From a virus, in IMG/VR virus record IMGVR_UViG_3300021425_000041, positions 1 through 58,804 of that record: DNA of 58,804 nt; one strand, written 5' to 3'. The translations under genes and the position numbers were made by a program. Below the pieces are notes generated by a model, which was not told the origin of the DNA, ran no database searches, and saw nothing but the letters and a program-made list of their open reading frames with translations. Shown here in pieces: positions 15,729 through 24,448 of this stretch (its first letter is position 1; each line of letters starts with the position of its first letter).

Positions 15729-17579
15729 ATGGCAGAAGAATCAAGAACAAAAAAACTTTTCGGTGGTCTTAGAAGATTATTTTCAACTGGTGTAGTTGTA
15801 CGAAATGTAGGTGGAAAAAAACTAAAAGTTGCAGATACAGATAACTTACAATATTCCAAAAGACTGCGTGACAAGTATGATCGTATGCACACTTTGTATA
15901 GTGATTATGCAAATGGTTTTAATAATCTTGGATTCCAAAGTGCTAGATTAGAGTTATTTAGTGATTATGAAGTAATGGATACCGATCCTATTATTTCAAG
16001 TGCATTAGATATTTACTCAGATGAATCAACTACGAGAAGTGAATTTGGTGAAATTCTAAAAATTACAAGTTCAGATTCTAATGTTAAAGGTATCCTTGAA
16101 AATTTATTTTATGATATATTAAATGTTGAATTTAATTTGTGGGGGTGGATTCGTAATATGTGCAAGTATGGAGATTTTTATTTACATTTAGAAATAGAAC
16201 CCGAATATGGAGTTATGAATGTAAAACCTATTTCTACATATGAAATGACTCGCATAGAAGATTCTGATCCTGAAAATCCACAACTTGTTATTTTCAAACA
16301 AGAAGGTTCTGCTAGAGCAGATTATGAAAACTATGAAATTGCACACTTTAGATTATTAGGTGATACGAATTATTTACCTTATGGTAAAAGTATGGTAGAG
16401 TCTGCGAGACGATCATGGAAGCAACTTCAACTTATGGAAGATGCTATGCTCATTCATAGAATAATGAGAGCACCTGAAAAAAGAATGTTTTACATCGATA
16501 TTGGTAATATCCCACCAAACGAAGTTGATAATTTTATGCAAAAGGTTATCAATAAGATGAAAAAAGTTCCGTTTGTTGACGAAAAAACAGGTGATTACAA
16601 TCTTAAGTTCAATATGCAAAATATGACCGAAGACTTTTTTATGCCAGTTCGTGGTGGTGATAGTGGAACTAGAATTGAAAATCTTGGTGCTATGACTTAT
16701 GACGGAACTGATGACATCGAGTATATTAAAAACAAAATGATGGCTGCACTTAAAGTTCCAAAAGCATTTTTAGGTTATGATGAAAGTATAACAGGTAAAG
16801 CAACATTAGCAGCCGAAGATATAAGATTTGCGAGAACAATTGAGAGACTGCAAAGAATTACAATAAGTGAGTTAACAAAGATTGCGATTGTTCATTTATA
16901 TTCACAAGGTTATACCGATGCTAAGTTGGTAGATTTTAGTTTGAAATTGACTAATCCTTCTACTATTTTTGAAGAAGAACGTGTAAGAATTCTTTCCGAA
17001 AAATTAAATACTGCACGTGATATGATTGATGCTAAGATGTTTTCAAAGAATTGGGTTTATGATAAAATATTTGGATTACCTGAAAATGAAATCAATGAAA
17101 TTAGAAGTGATTTCGTGGACGATGCAAAAGAATTTTTCCGTCTTGAGAGTATTCAAAATGAAGGAAATGATCCTGCAGATCCGAATCAAGCAGTAGATGC
17201 CGATGAAGAAGATAGTTGGGGTTTTGGTAAAATGGATACGCAAACCGAAAAAGACGAAGATGCAATCCACCAAAGAAATAAAGAAGAAAAGAAAAGAAAA
17301 AATGCTAATAAAAAATACGATCATCCTGATGAAAAACCTATGGGAAGAGACCCACTTGGTGCAGATGAAAGACGTGTTAGTGGAAGGGATTGGGGTGACT
17401 CTCCACTTAAACTTGAATCAGACTTAAATAAGTTAGATTCATTCTTAAATAAAAATAAAAAAATAAAAAAAGAATCGGGAATGTCTAAATTAATCTGCGA
17501 AAAAACTAAAGACGAAACGCAAACTACTGAAAAAAAAGAAGTGGATTATCTAGATGATAAAAATATAATTGAAAAATAA
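15729..17579 (+). CDS. gp20: Portal vertex protein
   Basis: The 616-residue protein matches the T4 gp20 type (524 residues) over most of its length. It has the conserved segments YADYANGF-like YSDYANGF, MDTDPIISSALDIYSDE, LPYGKSMVESARR and FLGYDESITGKATLAAEDIRFART. The dodecameric portal occupies one capsid vertex, nucleates prohead assembly, and is the channel for terminase-driven DNA entry and for ejection. The C-terminal tail of about 130 residues is highly charged and lysine-rich, longer than in T4. Start: first ATG after the promoter. Confidence 0.92.
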   Translation: MAEESRTKKLFGGLRRLFSTGVVVRNVGGKKLKVADTDNLQYSKRLRDKYDRMHTLYSDYANGFNNLGFQSARLELFSDYEVMDTDPIISSALDIYSDESTTRSEFGEILKITSSDSNVKGILENLFYDILNVEFNLWGWIRNMCKYGDFYLHLEIEPEYGVMNVKPISTYEMTRIEDSDPENPQLVIFKQEGSARADYENYEIAHFRLLGDTNYLPYGKSMVESARRSWKQLQLMEDAMLIHRIMRAPEKRMFYIDIGNIPPNEVDNFMQKVINKMKKVPFVDEKTGDYNLKFNMQNMTEDFFMPVRGGDSGTRIENLGAMTYDGTDDIEYIKNKMMAALKVPKAFLGYDESITGKATLAAEDIRFARTIERLQRITISELTKIAIVHLYSQGYTDAKLVDFSLKLTNPSTIFEEERVRILSEKLNTARDMIDAKMFSKNWVYDKIFGLPENEINEIRSDFVDDAKEFFRLESIQNEGNDPADPNQAVDADEEDSWGFGKMDTQTEKDEDAIHQRNKEEKKRKNANKKYDHPDEKPMGRDPLGADERRVSGRDWGDSPLKLESDLNKLDSFLNKNKKIKKESGMSKLICEKTKDETQTTEKKEVDYLDDKNIIEK

Positions 17580-17596
17580 TTAGTTAAAATCTAATT

Positions 17597-17611
17597 TATA
17601 TTTATATTTAT
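17597..17611 (+). promoter_or_regulatory. Tandem putative late promoter elements
   Basis: Two overlapping exact TATATTTAT copies (17597-17605 and 17603-17611) lie in the 62-nt gap after the portal gene. They precede the GTG-started gene at 17642. Confidence 0.5.
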
Positions 17612-17641
17612 ATTCAAATATATATTTTAAAGAACATTAAT

Positions 17642-18511
17642 GTGAAGAAACTCAAACATAGTAAATACAAAAATACTGGTATTTTATTTGAACTTTTGGT
17701 AAGGCAAATTACTGCTGATATACTAGATGGTAATGAAAAGTCGTCTGCAAATTCCTTATTAAAAAAGCACTTCTGTGAAAATACTTGTTTGGGAAAAGAA
17801 CAAAGACTTTATCAACTTTTAATAGAGGAATCAACAAATGATAAAGGAAAAGCAGAGTCATTGTTGCATGAAGTAAAAGAAAGTCATCAAAAACTATCTA
17901 ATAAAGATTTAGCAACTGCAAGATATAATCTTGTAAAAGAAATAAAAGAAACATATCCTATTAACGATTTATTTCGTGCCAAAATTAAAAATTACAAGAC
18001 CTATGCTAGTATCTACAAATTATTTGAGAGTCACAATCCAAATACTTATTGTGACCCGAAAGAAATTTTTGAATCAAAAAATACTATAATTGGAAACTTG
18101 GTTTCTGCTCACGATAAATCAAACGGAAATGCTGATGTAAGTGATTACGAAAAGCAAAATGAAGATTTACGGTTAATTACCTATAAACTTTTGGTTGACA
18201 ATTTTAATAAGAAATACAGTAAACTTGACGAATCACAACAAACTTTATTGAAAAATTATATTCACAATATTTCAAATACCAATAGTTTGAGAGAATACAT
18301 AAACGAACAAGTACCTCAAATAAAGAAAAGTATTTCAAAGTATTCCAAGAATATAGATGACGAAGTTGTCAAAATAAAACTAAAAGAAGTGGTATCTCAG
18401 TTAGAAAAAACAACTGAAGGTCGTGTGGTTAGAGATTCTCAAGTGTCTACATTACTTATGAGTTATGAGTTAATAAAGGAACTTAAGAAAAATGCCAACG
18501 ACAAGAAATGA
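17642..18511 (+). CDS. Head-region protein of unknown function
   Basis: This 289-residue, mostly helical and basic protein begins KKLKHSKYKNTGILFELLVRQITADILDG. I associate that N-terminus with proteins next to the portal gene in marine T4-like phages, with no assigned role. GTG is taken as start because the conserved segment begins there and no in-frame ATG fits. Its position between portal and protease suggests a prohead core or head-assembly function, as for T4 gp67/gp68, but no similarity to those is visible. It overlaps the next gene by 20 nt. Confidence 0.6.
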   Translation: MKKLKHSKYKNTGILFELLVRQITADILDGNEKSSANSLLKKHFCENTCLGKEQRLYQLLIEESTNDKGKAESLLHEVKESHQKLSNKDLATARYNLVKEIKETYPINDLFRAKIKNYKTYASIYKLFESHNPNTYCDPKEIFESKNTIIGNLVSAHDKSNGNADVSDYEKQNEDLRLITYKLLVDNFNKKYSKLDESQQTLLKNYIHNISNTNSLREYINEQVPQIKKSISKYSKNIDDEVVKIKLKEVVSQLEKTTEGRVVRDSQVSTLLMSYELIKELKKNANDKK

Positions 18512-18977
18512 ACTAAAGAATTTAATTCGTAATTTAGTATCAGAAATTTTAGAAGATGATACTGAGATAAATGAAATGAATACCACTGCGAACGCAGAAG
18601 GTTATCAAACTCCCCATGCGTTTGCAGGTACTGATGAAAAAACACACAAGAAAAAAATTAAATCACGTGCAGAGGTATTTGATTACAAAACAACCGAAGA
18701 TGAAAAAAATAATACAGTAAAACTAAACGAGGGTAAGAGTTTATACCATATAATGAGAGATCATCCAGATTATAGTCCCACTCAAAAAGTTGGGGTTATG
18801 GTTAGAGAAATTAACAAAAATATAAATGAAATTGATAAATTGATAAATCTAGTTTCAAAATACAAAGCCGAGAATAGTGTAAATTCACAAAAATACTGGA
18901 GAACAACTCGTAGGTTTCTTGAAAAAATAGACGAAAAGATTAAGACAATTTCACACAAAATGAAAGACCTAAAATAA
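18492..18977 (+). CDS. Small head-region protein with N-terminal amphipathic helix
   Basis: The first 20 or so residues of this 161-residue protein (TRNELKNLIRNLVSEILEDD) form an amphipathic helix that recurs at the start of three other proteins between here and gp22. The C-terminal half is a likely coiled coil (EINKNINEIDKLINLVSKYK). It may be a minor prohead core or internal protein, based on location and the shared helix. The ATG follows AAAGG inside the preceding gene. The stop TAA shares its last A with the next ATG. Confidence 0.6.
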   Translation: MPTTRNELKNLIRNLVSEILEDDTEINEMNTTANAEGYQTPHAFAGTDEKTHKKKIKSRAEVFDYKTTEDEKNNTVKLNEGKSLYHIMRDHPDYSPTQKVGVMVREINKNINEIDKLINLVSKYKAENSVNSQKYWRTTRRFLEKIDEKIKTISHKMKDLK

Positions 18978-19363
18978 TGAAAAATTGTACAAGATTAGAT
19001 GTAGTATCATCAAGCACAATAAGCACAGAGCAAAAATTAAGAGAATTGGTAACCAAGCAAAAGAATCCTAAAAAAGTGGTTGCTTCTTCGGAGGGAAAGG
19101 CACTTGCTTCAAAATTGGGAAAGAATTGGAAAGCAGTTGGAAATTCTGCTGAAATAACAAACACACTTGATGAAATTACAGGAACAGTAAAAGTCACACG
19201 TGACCAAAAAACAAATCATTATTCTTTTAATATTAGATTTGATATGAGTGACTTAAATAAAAAACGTGCAATAAACACAGATACAATCAAGCAAGAAATA
19301 AGTAATGGATTACTTGCGTTGGTAAAGTCTTCTGCTGATTTGGGAAATCAATTGGGAGATTAA
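18977..19363 (+). CDS. Unknown small protein in the head-gene cluster
   Basis: This 128-residue protein has an N-terminal Thr/Ser/Lys-rich part and a C-terminal beta-rich part (EITGTVKVTRDQKTNHYSF). I do not recognise it. It is coupled to the preceding gene by a TAATG overlap and is followed after 4 nt by the next, so it belongs to the portal-protease operon. No signal peptide or membrane segment. Confidence 0.55.
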   Translation: MKNCTRLDVVSSSTISTEQKLRELVTKQKNPKKVVASSEGKALASKLGKNWKAVGNSAEITNTLDEITGTVKVTRDQKTNHYSFNIRFDMSDLNKKRAINTDTIKQEISNGLLALVKSSADLGNQLGD

Positions 19364-19367
19364 ACAA

Positions 19368-20240
19368 ATGTGCGAGTGTAGTTGCAATTCTCAATTAAAA
19401 GAAGAAACTGATCCTGCACTTGAACAGTACAAAAAAGTTCTTAAAGACTTAGGTGATTCGATAAAGTCTGCTCACAAAACAACTGAAGGTAAAAAACTTT
19501 CAATTGAATACTGGAAAGACGTAGTTAAACTTTTAAAAAAAGCAAAACTAGGAATTTCTATGATGGAATTAGGAATTGATGATGAAGAAGAACTAGAAAC
19601 AGACCACGATGCGACCACCAAAAAAATAAAATCTAAATCTGATGGTGAAGCAGGTGCAGAAGCAGGTGCAGAAGCAGGTGGTGAAGCAGAACCTGAAGAG
19701 TCAGAGTCTAGTTCTGATGAAAACGAAGACGATGATACTTCTAAAAAATTATCTGCATTGGGATTAAAAAACGAAGAAGCAAAATCAAAATCACAACAAA
19801 GATTATTTGGTATGGTTCATGCACTTAATAACGGTGAATTAAAAAAGTCAGATGTAAGTGATGATTTATATCAAAAAATCAAAAAGATTTCTGATGGAAT
19901 GACAAAAAAGGATGCAAAGAAGATGGCAAAAACAAACCACGATGATCTTCCTGAAAAAGTTCCATCAAATGAATACTATGATATACTTAATCATTTATCT
20001 ATTTTGTTAACCGAAAGTGGATGTCGTGTAGAAGAATCTGATGGTGCTGAATTTAAAATAGATAATAATAGTCGTATTCATACTATTAAATTTGACGATA
20101 AATTTTACTTAGTTTCTGAGAGTTATAATTTTGAACTTGGTACACCAAACGATATTCAGAATGTAGTAGATACATTTGTGAAACTTACTTCAAATTCAGA
20201 AGACTCTCTTAAACACGAATATAATACATCTTTAAATTAA
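19368..20240 (+). CDS. Head-region protein with acidic linker and DUF3008-like motif
   Basis: This 290-residue protein begins MCECSCNS, with three cysteines in six residues. A helical part follows, then an acidic/Ala-Gly linker (GAEAGAEAGGEAEPEESES). Residues around 140-190 contain SQQRLFGMVHALNNG and DGMTKKDAKKMAKTNHDDLPEKV. This pattern is typical of the small phage family DUF3008, usually seen as a stand-alone protein. The C-terminal 80 residues look like an independent alpha/beta domain. It lies immediately before the protease gene, with GGGAG ahead of the ATG. Role unknown; prohead core component is a reasonable guess. Confidence 0.6.
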   Translation: MCECSCNSQLKEETDPALEQYKKVLKDLGDSIKSAHKTTEGKKLSIEYWKDVVKLLKKAKLGISMMELGIDDEEELETDHDATTKKIKSKSDGEAGAEAGAEAGGEAEPEESESSSDENEDDDTSKKLSALGLKNEEAKSKSQQRLFGMVHALNNGELKKSDVSDDLYQKIKKISDGMTKKDAKKMAKTNHDDLPEKVPSNEYYDILNHLSILLTESGCRVEESDGAEFKIDNNSRIHTIKFDDKFYLVSESYNFELGTPNDIQNVVDTFVKLTSNSEDSLKHEYNTSLN

Positions 20241-20280
20241 ATTGTTTTTGTAAAAATAGACAATTAAATCGTAATACGTA

Positions 20281-20289
20281 TATACTTAT
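20281..20289 (+). promoter_or_regulatory. Variant late promoter element before the prohead protease
   Basis: TATACTTAT differs from the recurrent motif at one position and ends 8 nt before the ATG at 20298. No ribosome site is present. Confidence 0.45.
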
Positions 20290-20297
20290 TTATTGAT

Positions 20298-20927
20298 ATG
20301 GCAAAAAAAATATTAGTATCCACAATGCCCTTTGAATTCTCACCTGAACAAATAAGTGAAAGTATAGATAAGAATTCGGGAAGATTGATTGTTAGAGGTA
20401 TTTTACAAAAAGCATCCGAGCAAAATCAAAATGGTAGAGTTTACTCACGACCTTTGTTAGAACGGGAAGCAGGAAAATATCAACAATTAATTGATGATAG
20501 ACGAGCACTTGGTGAATTAGATCATCCTGAAAGTAGTGTAGTGAATTTACAAAATGTAAGTCACAATGTTACTAAGATGTGGTGGGAAAATAATAACCTT
20601 GTTGGAAATGTTGAAGTTCTTGGAACACCAAGTGGTAATATTTTGAAAGAGTTGTTTAAAAGTGGAATTACTTTAGGAATTAGTTCACGTGGAATGGGTA
20701 CTACACGTGAACATGAAGGTAAAACAATGGTAAACGATGATTTTGAATTAGTGGCATTTGATTTTGTAAGCAATCCTTCAACCCGTGGTGCATTTTTAGA
20801 ACCCGTGAATTTAAATGAATCAGTCAACCTTGAGAATAAAGTTTTTACTGAAGGTCGTGTTTGCACAAAATATTGTAAGGTAGAAGGAATTATACACGAA
20901 ATTTTAGGTGAACTTGGAGAAATGTAA
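20298..20927 (+). CDS. gp21: Prohead core protease
   Basis: The 209-residue product is close to T4 gp21 (212 residues) in size and pattern. The catalytic His is in GELDHP (His76) and the Ser in GISSRG (residues 127-132). The flanking block MVNDDFELVAFDFVSNPS is typical of the herpes/T4 prohead-protease fold. The enzyme sits in the prohead core and cleaves scaffold, capsid and internal proteins after a Glu in sites like (L/I/F)xE|(A/G). Many such sites are visible in the downstream genes. It starts at the first ATG after the variant late element. Confidence 0.9.
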   Translation: MAKKILVSTMPFEFSPEQISESIDKNSGRLIVRGILQKASEQNQNGRVYSRPLLEREAGKYQQLIDDRRALGELDHPESSVVNLQNVSHNVTKMWWENNNLVGNVEVLGTPSGNILKELFKSGITLGISSRGMGTTREHEGKTMVNDDFELVAFDFVSNPSTRGAFLEPVNLNESVNLENKVFTEGRVCTKYCKVEGIIHEILGELGEM

Positions 20928-20928
20928 A

Positions 20929-21390
20929 ATGAGTACTGAGATTAAAAATGTAATTAAGTCAGCAATCCTTGAAGTATTAAAGGAAGAAAAAGAAAAGCAA
21001 CTGAATGAGTTTAATCCAGACACAGGTAGATTTGAAGATGAGGGGTTATCATCTGAACAAAAAAAACTTACATCAGAGAAGATTTCAAAGTTTGGTAATT
21101 ATCAAAAGTATATAGCACTTGAAGCAAAAGATATGGATGTGGCAAAAGACATTTGTAATATCGTTGAAAATGCTTCTAAATATATTTTAAATGAAACTGA
21201 TGATTGGTTTGATGCTATTAGTGTTAAAAGAAATCTTAAAGAAATTAAAACTATGGCAAAAGAATTCTACAAGACTGCACAGGAACGACAAGTTTACACT
21301 CAACGGATGCAGAGTTTGTACGAAGATATGGGTAATATACTAAACAGATATTTTGAAATTAACGGAGAAATAACCGATGAACAAAAGTGA
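20929..21390 (+). CDS. Small head-region protein with targeting-like N-terminal helix
   Basis: The product has 153 residues. The ATG at 20929 is chosen over an upstream in-frame TTG because GGAG lies 9 nt before it and the N-terminus STEIKNVIKSAILEVLKEE then matches the recurring helix. The body is helical and charged. It follows the protease by one base and overlaps the next gene by 14 nt. Likely a prohead core protein, by neighbourhood only. Confidence 0.6.
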   Translation: MSTEIKNVIKSAILEVLKEEKEKQLNEFNPDTGRFEDEGLSSEQKKLTSEKISKFGNYQKYIALEAKDMDVAKDICNIVENASKYILNETDDWFDAISVKRNLKEIKTMAKEFYKTAQERQVYTQRMQSLYEDMGNILNRYFEINGEITDEQK

Positions 21391-22111
21391 ACTTAAAAAA
21401 TTTGTAAGAAAAGTTTTACTTGAAAAACTTGATTGTAAACCAAATGTACATGGTAAACTAATTAAAAAGACTATTAGTTTTCGTGGAATAAATAGAGAGT
21501 GTGTTGCCGAGGGAACAATTGAGGATGCCAACTTATACGCACACGAAAATAATCTAGAATATGTAAACTCTGACGATTCATACTTTGGTGGTCACTTTAT
21601 AAGTGAAATGACTTCGTATGAATTTCAACCTGATCCTGAATTTTATGGTGAGATTATGGAAACAAATATGACTGCACGTGAACAACTTGCAAGAATTTGT
21701 GGATCAAATGACCAAGTTCTTACAGAAGTAGATGCTTCAAACGCAGAAAACTTGGTAGAGTTTATATGCTCATCTGAAGAATTTAAAAGTAATTATACAG
21801 ATATAGTATTTGAAAACATAAAAGAAAGTATCAATAACAAACTTCACGACAAATCACAATTTAAAAAATTATTTTCTTATCTCATTGAACAATCAATTAA
21901 ATCATCAACCGAAGATGAATTGAATATGTCAGAGACAGAAGTTAACTACGCAACTGAAGTTTTGTCAAAACGATTTTTTAAAGAACACACTTCTTCCACA
22001 GAAAAAGCATCAGAATCAACTGAAACAAAATGTGGAAAAAAATCTTTTAAAGAAGGAAACGCATTTGAAAATATGCAAAGAATAGTATCAAACCATAGAA
22101 TATTTCTATAA
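21377..22111 (+). CDS. Head-region protein with targeting-like N-terminal helix
   Basis: This 244-residue protein begins MNKSELKKFVRKVLLEKL, the recurring amphipathic helix. The middle has CGSNDQVLTEVDASNAENLVEF. Near the C-terminus SFKEGNAFENMQR contains an E|GNAF junction identical in form to the repeat boundaries of the next protein. This is a possible protease site that would release a short tail. The ATG is preceded by GGAG. Function unknown; candidate core or internal head protein. Confidence 0.6.
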   Translation: MNKSELKKFVRKVLLEKLDCKPNVHGKLIKKTISFRGINRECVAEGTIEDANLYAHENNLEYVNSDDSYFGGHFISEMTSYEFQPDPEFYGEIMETNMTAREQLARICGSNDQVLTEVDASNAENLVEFICSSEEFKSNYTDIVFENIKESINNKLHDKSQFKKLFSYLIEQSIKSSTEDELNMSETEVNYATEVLSKRFFKEHTSSTEKASESTETKCGKKSFKEGNAFENMQRIVSNHRIFL

Positions 22112-22123
22112 GGAAACAAAATA

Positions 22124-22891
22124 ATGAAAATAACAAAATCAGAATTAAGAGAAATTATCCAAGAAGTAGCAGACGAACTTGGTCTATTTGAAGGTCTCAC
22201 GGCTGCTCAGGAAAAACTACCAGAACCATTAAAGAAAGCAATTCTTAAAAAGCAAGGAAAGTCCGGTGACTCCGAAGATGAAAAGAAGGATGTAGAAGAA
22301 GGTCTTACTAAAGCACAAGAAAAGTTACCAGAACCTCTCAAAAAAGCAATTCTTAAAAAGCAAGGAAAGCAAGAAGAGTCTGACGATGATTCTGAAGAAG
22401 AGAAAATTGAAGAAGGAAATGCGTTTGGTGCGGCTGTTAAGAAGGCAAGAGAAAACGGAGAAAAAGAATTTGAAGTGGGTGGAAAGAAATATAAACTCAA
22501 AGAAAAGAAAGAAATTACTGAACAAGAAGATACTGAAGAATTCGTAGGTGATTCGTCTGATGAAGATGTAGAAGAAGGAAATGCATTCGGAGCAGCCGTC
22601 AAAAAAGCAAGAGAAGACGGAGAGGACGAATTTGAAGTAGATGGAAAGACATACAAAGTAACAGAGCAGTCCGATTCATCAGACATAGGAAAAAAAGATA
22701 ATCACGTTGATGTAGCAGATTGTAAGGATTGCGATGATCCGGGAGAAGGTAAACTTACGAATGAAGATGTTGAGGAAAGTATTGCTGAGTTTGAAGTTGA
22801 CGGAAAAACCTATAAAGTAGGACAAGATTGGTCAAAAATCACACTTGCTGAAAAACTAGATAGAATACTAGGAAATCGTAAAATTTTGTAA
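22124..22891 (+). CDS. Modular internal-repeat head protein, probable protease substrate
   Basis: This 255-residue acidic protein has an N-terminal helix KSELREIIQEVADEL and two kinds of repeats. Module A, LTxAQEKLPEPLKKAILKKQ, is at 25-44 and 61-80. Module B, NAFGAAVKKARE followed by EFEVxGKxYK, is at 99-124 and 153-178, with a third partial copy at 222-232. Each full module is preceded by EG (Glu23, 59, 97, 151), matching the cleavage preference of T4-type prohead protease. This suggests a polyprotein-like core component cut into small peptides during maturation, as scaffold and internal proteins are in T4. It ends the protease operon; a strong terminator follows. Confidence 0.6.
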   Translation: MKITKSELREIIQEVADELGLFEGLTAAQEKLPEPLKKAILKKQGKSGDSEDEKKDVEEGLTKAQEKLPEPLKKAILKKQGKQEESDDDSEEEKIEEGNAFGAAVKKARENGEKEFEVGGKKYKLKEKKEITEQEDTEEFVGDSSDEDVEEGNAFGAAVKKAREDGEDEFEVDGKTYKVTEQSDSSDIGKKDNHVDVADCKDCDDPGEGKLTNEDVEESIAEFEVDGKTYKVGQDWSKITLAEKLDRILGNRKIL

Positions 22892-22920
22892 AATATTATA
22901 TCAAAACCCAAAAAAAACTA

Positions 22921-22949
22921 AAAAAAGGGAAGATTTCTTCCCTTTTTTT
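22921..22949 (+). terminator. Rho-independent terminator after the protease operon
   Basis: AAAAAAGGGAAG pairs with CTTCCCTTTTTT around a 4-nt ATTT loop, giving a 12-bp stem that ends in a T-run. It separates the gp21 operon from gp22-gp23. Confidence 0.85.
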
Positions 22950-22990
22950 ATAAATTTATGTATATTTTTAAATATTTGTTTATGTAAGTA

Positions 22991-22999
22991 TATATTTAT
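22991..22999 (+). promoter_or_regulatory. Putative late promoter element for scaffold and capsid
   Basis: Exact TATATTTAT in the 215-nt gap between terminator and gp22. It would give a leader of about 100 nt, the longest in the window, carrying a 5' hairpin and the ribosome site AAGGA. Confidence 0.55.
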
Positions 23000-23010
23000 T
23001 TTTTCAAAAT

Positions 23011-23030
23011 GTTCTTACTTTATTAAGAAC
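23011..23030 (+). promoter_or_regulatory. 5' leader hairpin of the scaffold-capsid mRNA
   Basis: GTTCTTA (23011-23017) and TAAGAAC (23024-23030) form a perfect 7-bp stem with a 6-nt loop. It lies only a few bases beyond the predicted late transcript start. 5' stem-loops of this kind often stabilise abundant mRNAs. Confidence 0.45.
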
Positions 23031-23106
23031 AACTAAAAAAGGTTTTAATTATTTGAAGTCCTATTAAAATGACTTTATCAAACTAATCTATAAAGGATAA
23101 TTAACC

Positions 23107-24414
23107 ATGAGTAAATTACTTAAAGAAGCTATTGCTGATGCGAAAGCAGTTCGTGAGACAGCCCTTGCCAATGCAAGACTTGCCCTCGAAGAGGCATTCG
23201 CACCACGTTTGCAAAGTATGCTTACCAAGAAACTCAGAGAAGAAGAATTAGAATTAGACGACGAAGAATCAGAAGACGAAGTTTCTGATGAAGTTGACGA
23301 AGGTTCTTACTATGAGGATGACGAGGAAGTTGATGTTGCAGACGAAGCACCAGAAGAAGAACCCGCTGCGGAAGAAGCACCTGCTGAAGAAGCACCTGCT
23401 GAAGACGAGGTAGGGGGAGACGAAGAAATCGCTGACGAAATCGAAGATCTTGAAGGAGACGAAGAAGAAGCAGTTGAAGAAGATTCATTTGACCTTGATA
23501 CTATTATTAGGGAACTTGAGCAAGAAATTGAAGAAGGTTCATACTCTGAGGAAGACGAAGAGGCAGAACTTGAAGAAGCATCATGTTCAGAAGACGATGA
23601 AGAAGAAGCAATTGAAGAATCTGAAGATTCTGAAGAGGACGAAGAAGCAGTTGAAGAGCAATCTAAATCATCTGAACTTGGAAAAGGTGGAGACGAACAC
23701 GTAGTTGTTGCTGATAGTGACGACGAAGAACTTCCTGCTGGAACCGAGACTGTTGCTGGTGATCCAGGAACAGAAGGTGAAGAAGAAAAAGTTGCCGAAA
23801 TCGACGAAGAAATTGATATTGAGATTGTTGAAGAATCAGAAGATTCTGAAGAAGACGATGAAGAAGAATCAATTGAAGAGTCCGAAGACGAAGAAGATGA
23901 AGAAATCAATCTTGAAGAAATCCTTAGAGAACTTGAGGAAGAAACCAACATTGAGGACGAAGAAGAATCATCTGAGGTCTCTGAACTTAAAGGTGCTAAC
24001 GAAAAACTTCAAAAAGAAAATGATGAATACCGCAAAGTTTATAAATTTTTGCGAGGTAAGTTAAATGAAGTAAATCTCCTTAATGCAAAGTTACTTTACA
24101 CAAATAAGTTGTTTAAGAAACACGCACTAAGTGAAGATCAAAAGTTGAAAGTAGTAGAAAGTTTTGACCTTACGAAGAATGTTCGTGAAGCAAAATTGGT
24201 ATACGCAACACTTGGAGAGAGTTTTAGAACTCAAGCAACTGAAGTAGTGGAAGAAGCAAAGTCTGCTCCTAAAAAGAAAAAGACAGAAAAGAATCCATTG
24301 ACAGAAGGTATTGCATCCAAGGCAATCAAATCAACAAAACCCTCCAAGAAGATTTTATCCGAAGGCAACGAACTTGCTGATAGATTCAAGAAACTTGCAG
24401 GCATTAAATCATAA
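23107..24414 (+). CDS. gp22: Prohead core scaffolding protein
   Basis: The 435-residue product has a very acidic central region (residues about 45-300, runs of E, D and S) and a conserved helical C-terminal part. The latter (LNEVNLLNAKLLYTNKLF, then KVVESFDLTKNVREAKLVYATL) is characteristic of gp22 in T4-like marine phages. It forms the prohead core and is degraded by the protease before packaging. Glu-Gly junctions such as LTEG and LSEG near the C-terminus are candidate cuts. The N-terminus SKLLKEAI resembles that of the capsid protein (SKLLKESS). The extremely acidic part is larger than in T4 gp22 (269 residues). Confidence 0.85.
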   Translation: MSKLLKEAIADAKAVRETALANARLALEEAFAPRLQSMLTKKLREEELELDDEESEDEVSDEVDEGSYYEDDEEVDVADEAPEEEPAAEEAPAEEAPAEDEVGGDEEIADEIEDLEGDEEEAVEEDSFDLDTIIRELEQEIEEGSYSEEDEEAELEEASCSEDDEEEAIEESEDSEEDEEAVEEQSKSSELGKGGDEHVVVADSDDEELPAGTETVAGDPGTEGEEEKVAEIDEEIDIEIVEESEDSEEDDEEESIEESEDEEDEEINLEEILRELEEETNIEDEEESSEVSELKGANEKLQKENDEYRKVYKFLRGKLNEVNLLNAKLLYTNKLFKKHALSEDQKLKVVESFDLTKNVREAKLVYATLGESFRTQATEVVEEAKSAPKKKKTEKNPLTEGIASKAIKSTKPSKKILSEGNELADRFKKLAGIKS

Positions 24415-24448
24415 CAAAAAATTCAAATTATATTGAGGATAAATTAAA

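Noticed and set aside
22207-22686. Minus-strand Ser/Phe-rich frame opposite the repeat protein
   Set aside because: Shadow of the acidic repeats; repeats are explained by the + strand modules.
22892-23106. Possible small gene in the 215-nt gap before gp22
   Set aside because: The gap is filled by a terminator, AT-rich late promoter, leader hairpin and ribosome site; no coding frame with a start and plausible codon use.
23310-23951. Minus-strand serine-rich frame opposite the scaffold gene
   Set aside because: GAA/GAT-rich codons of the acidic scaffold read as TTC/TCT on the other strand; pure composition shadow.
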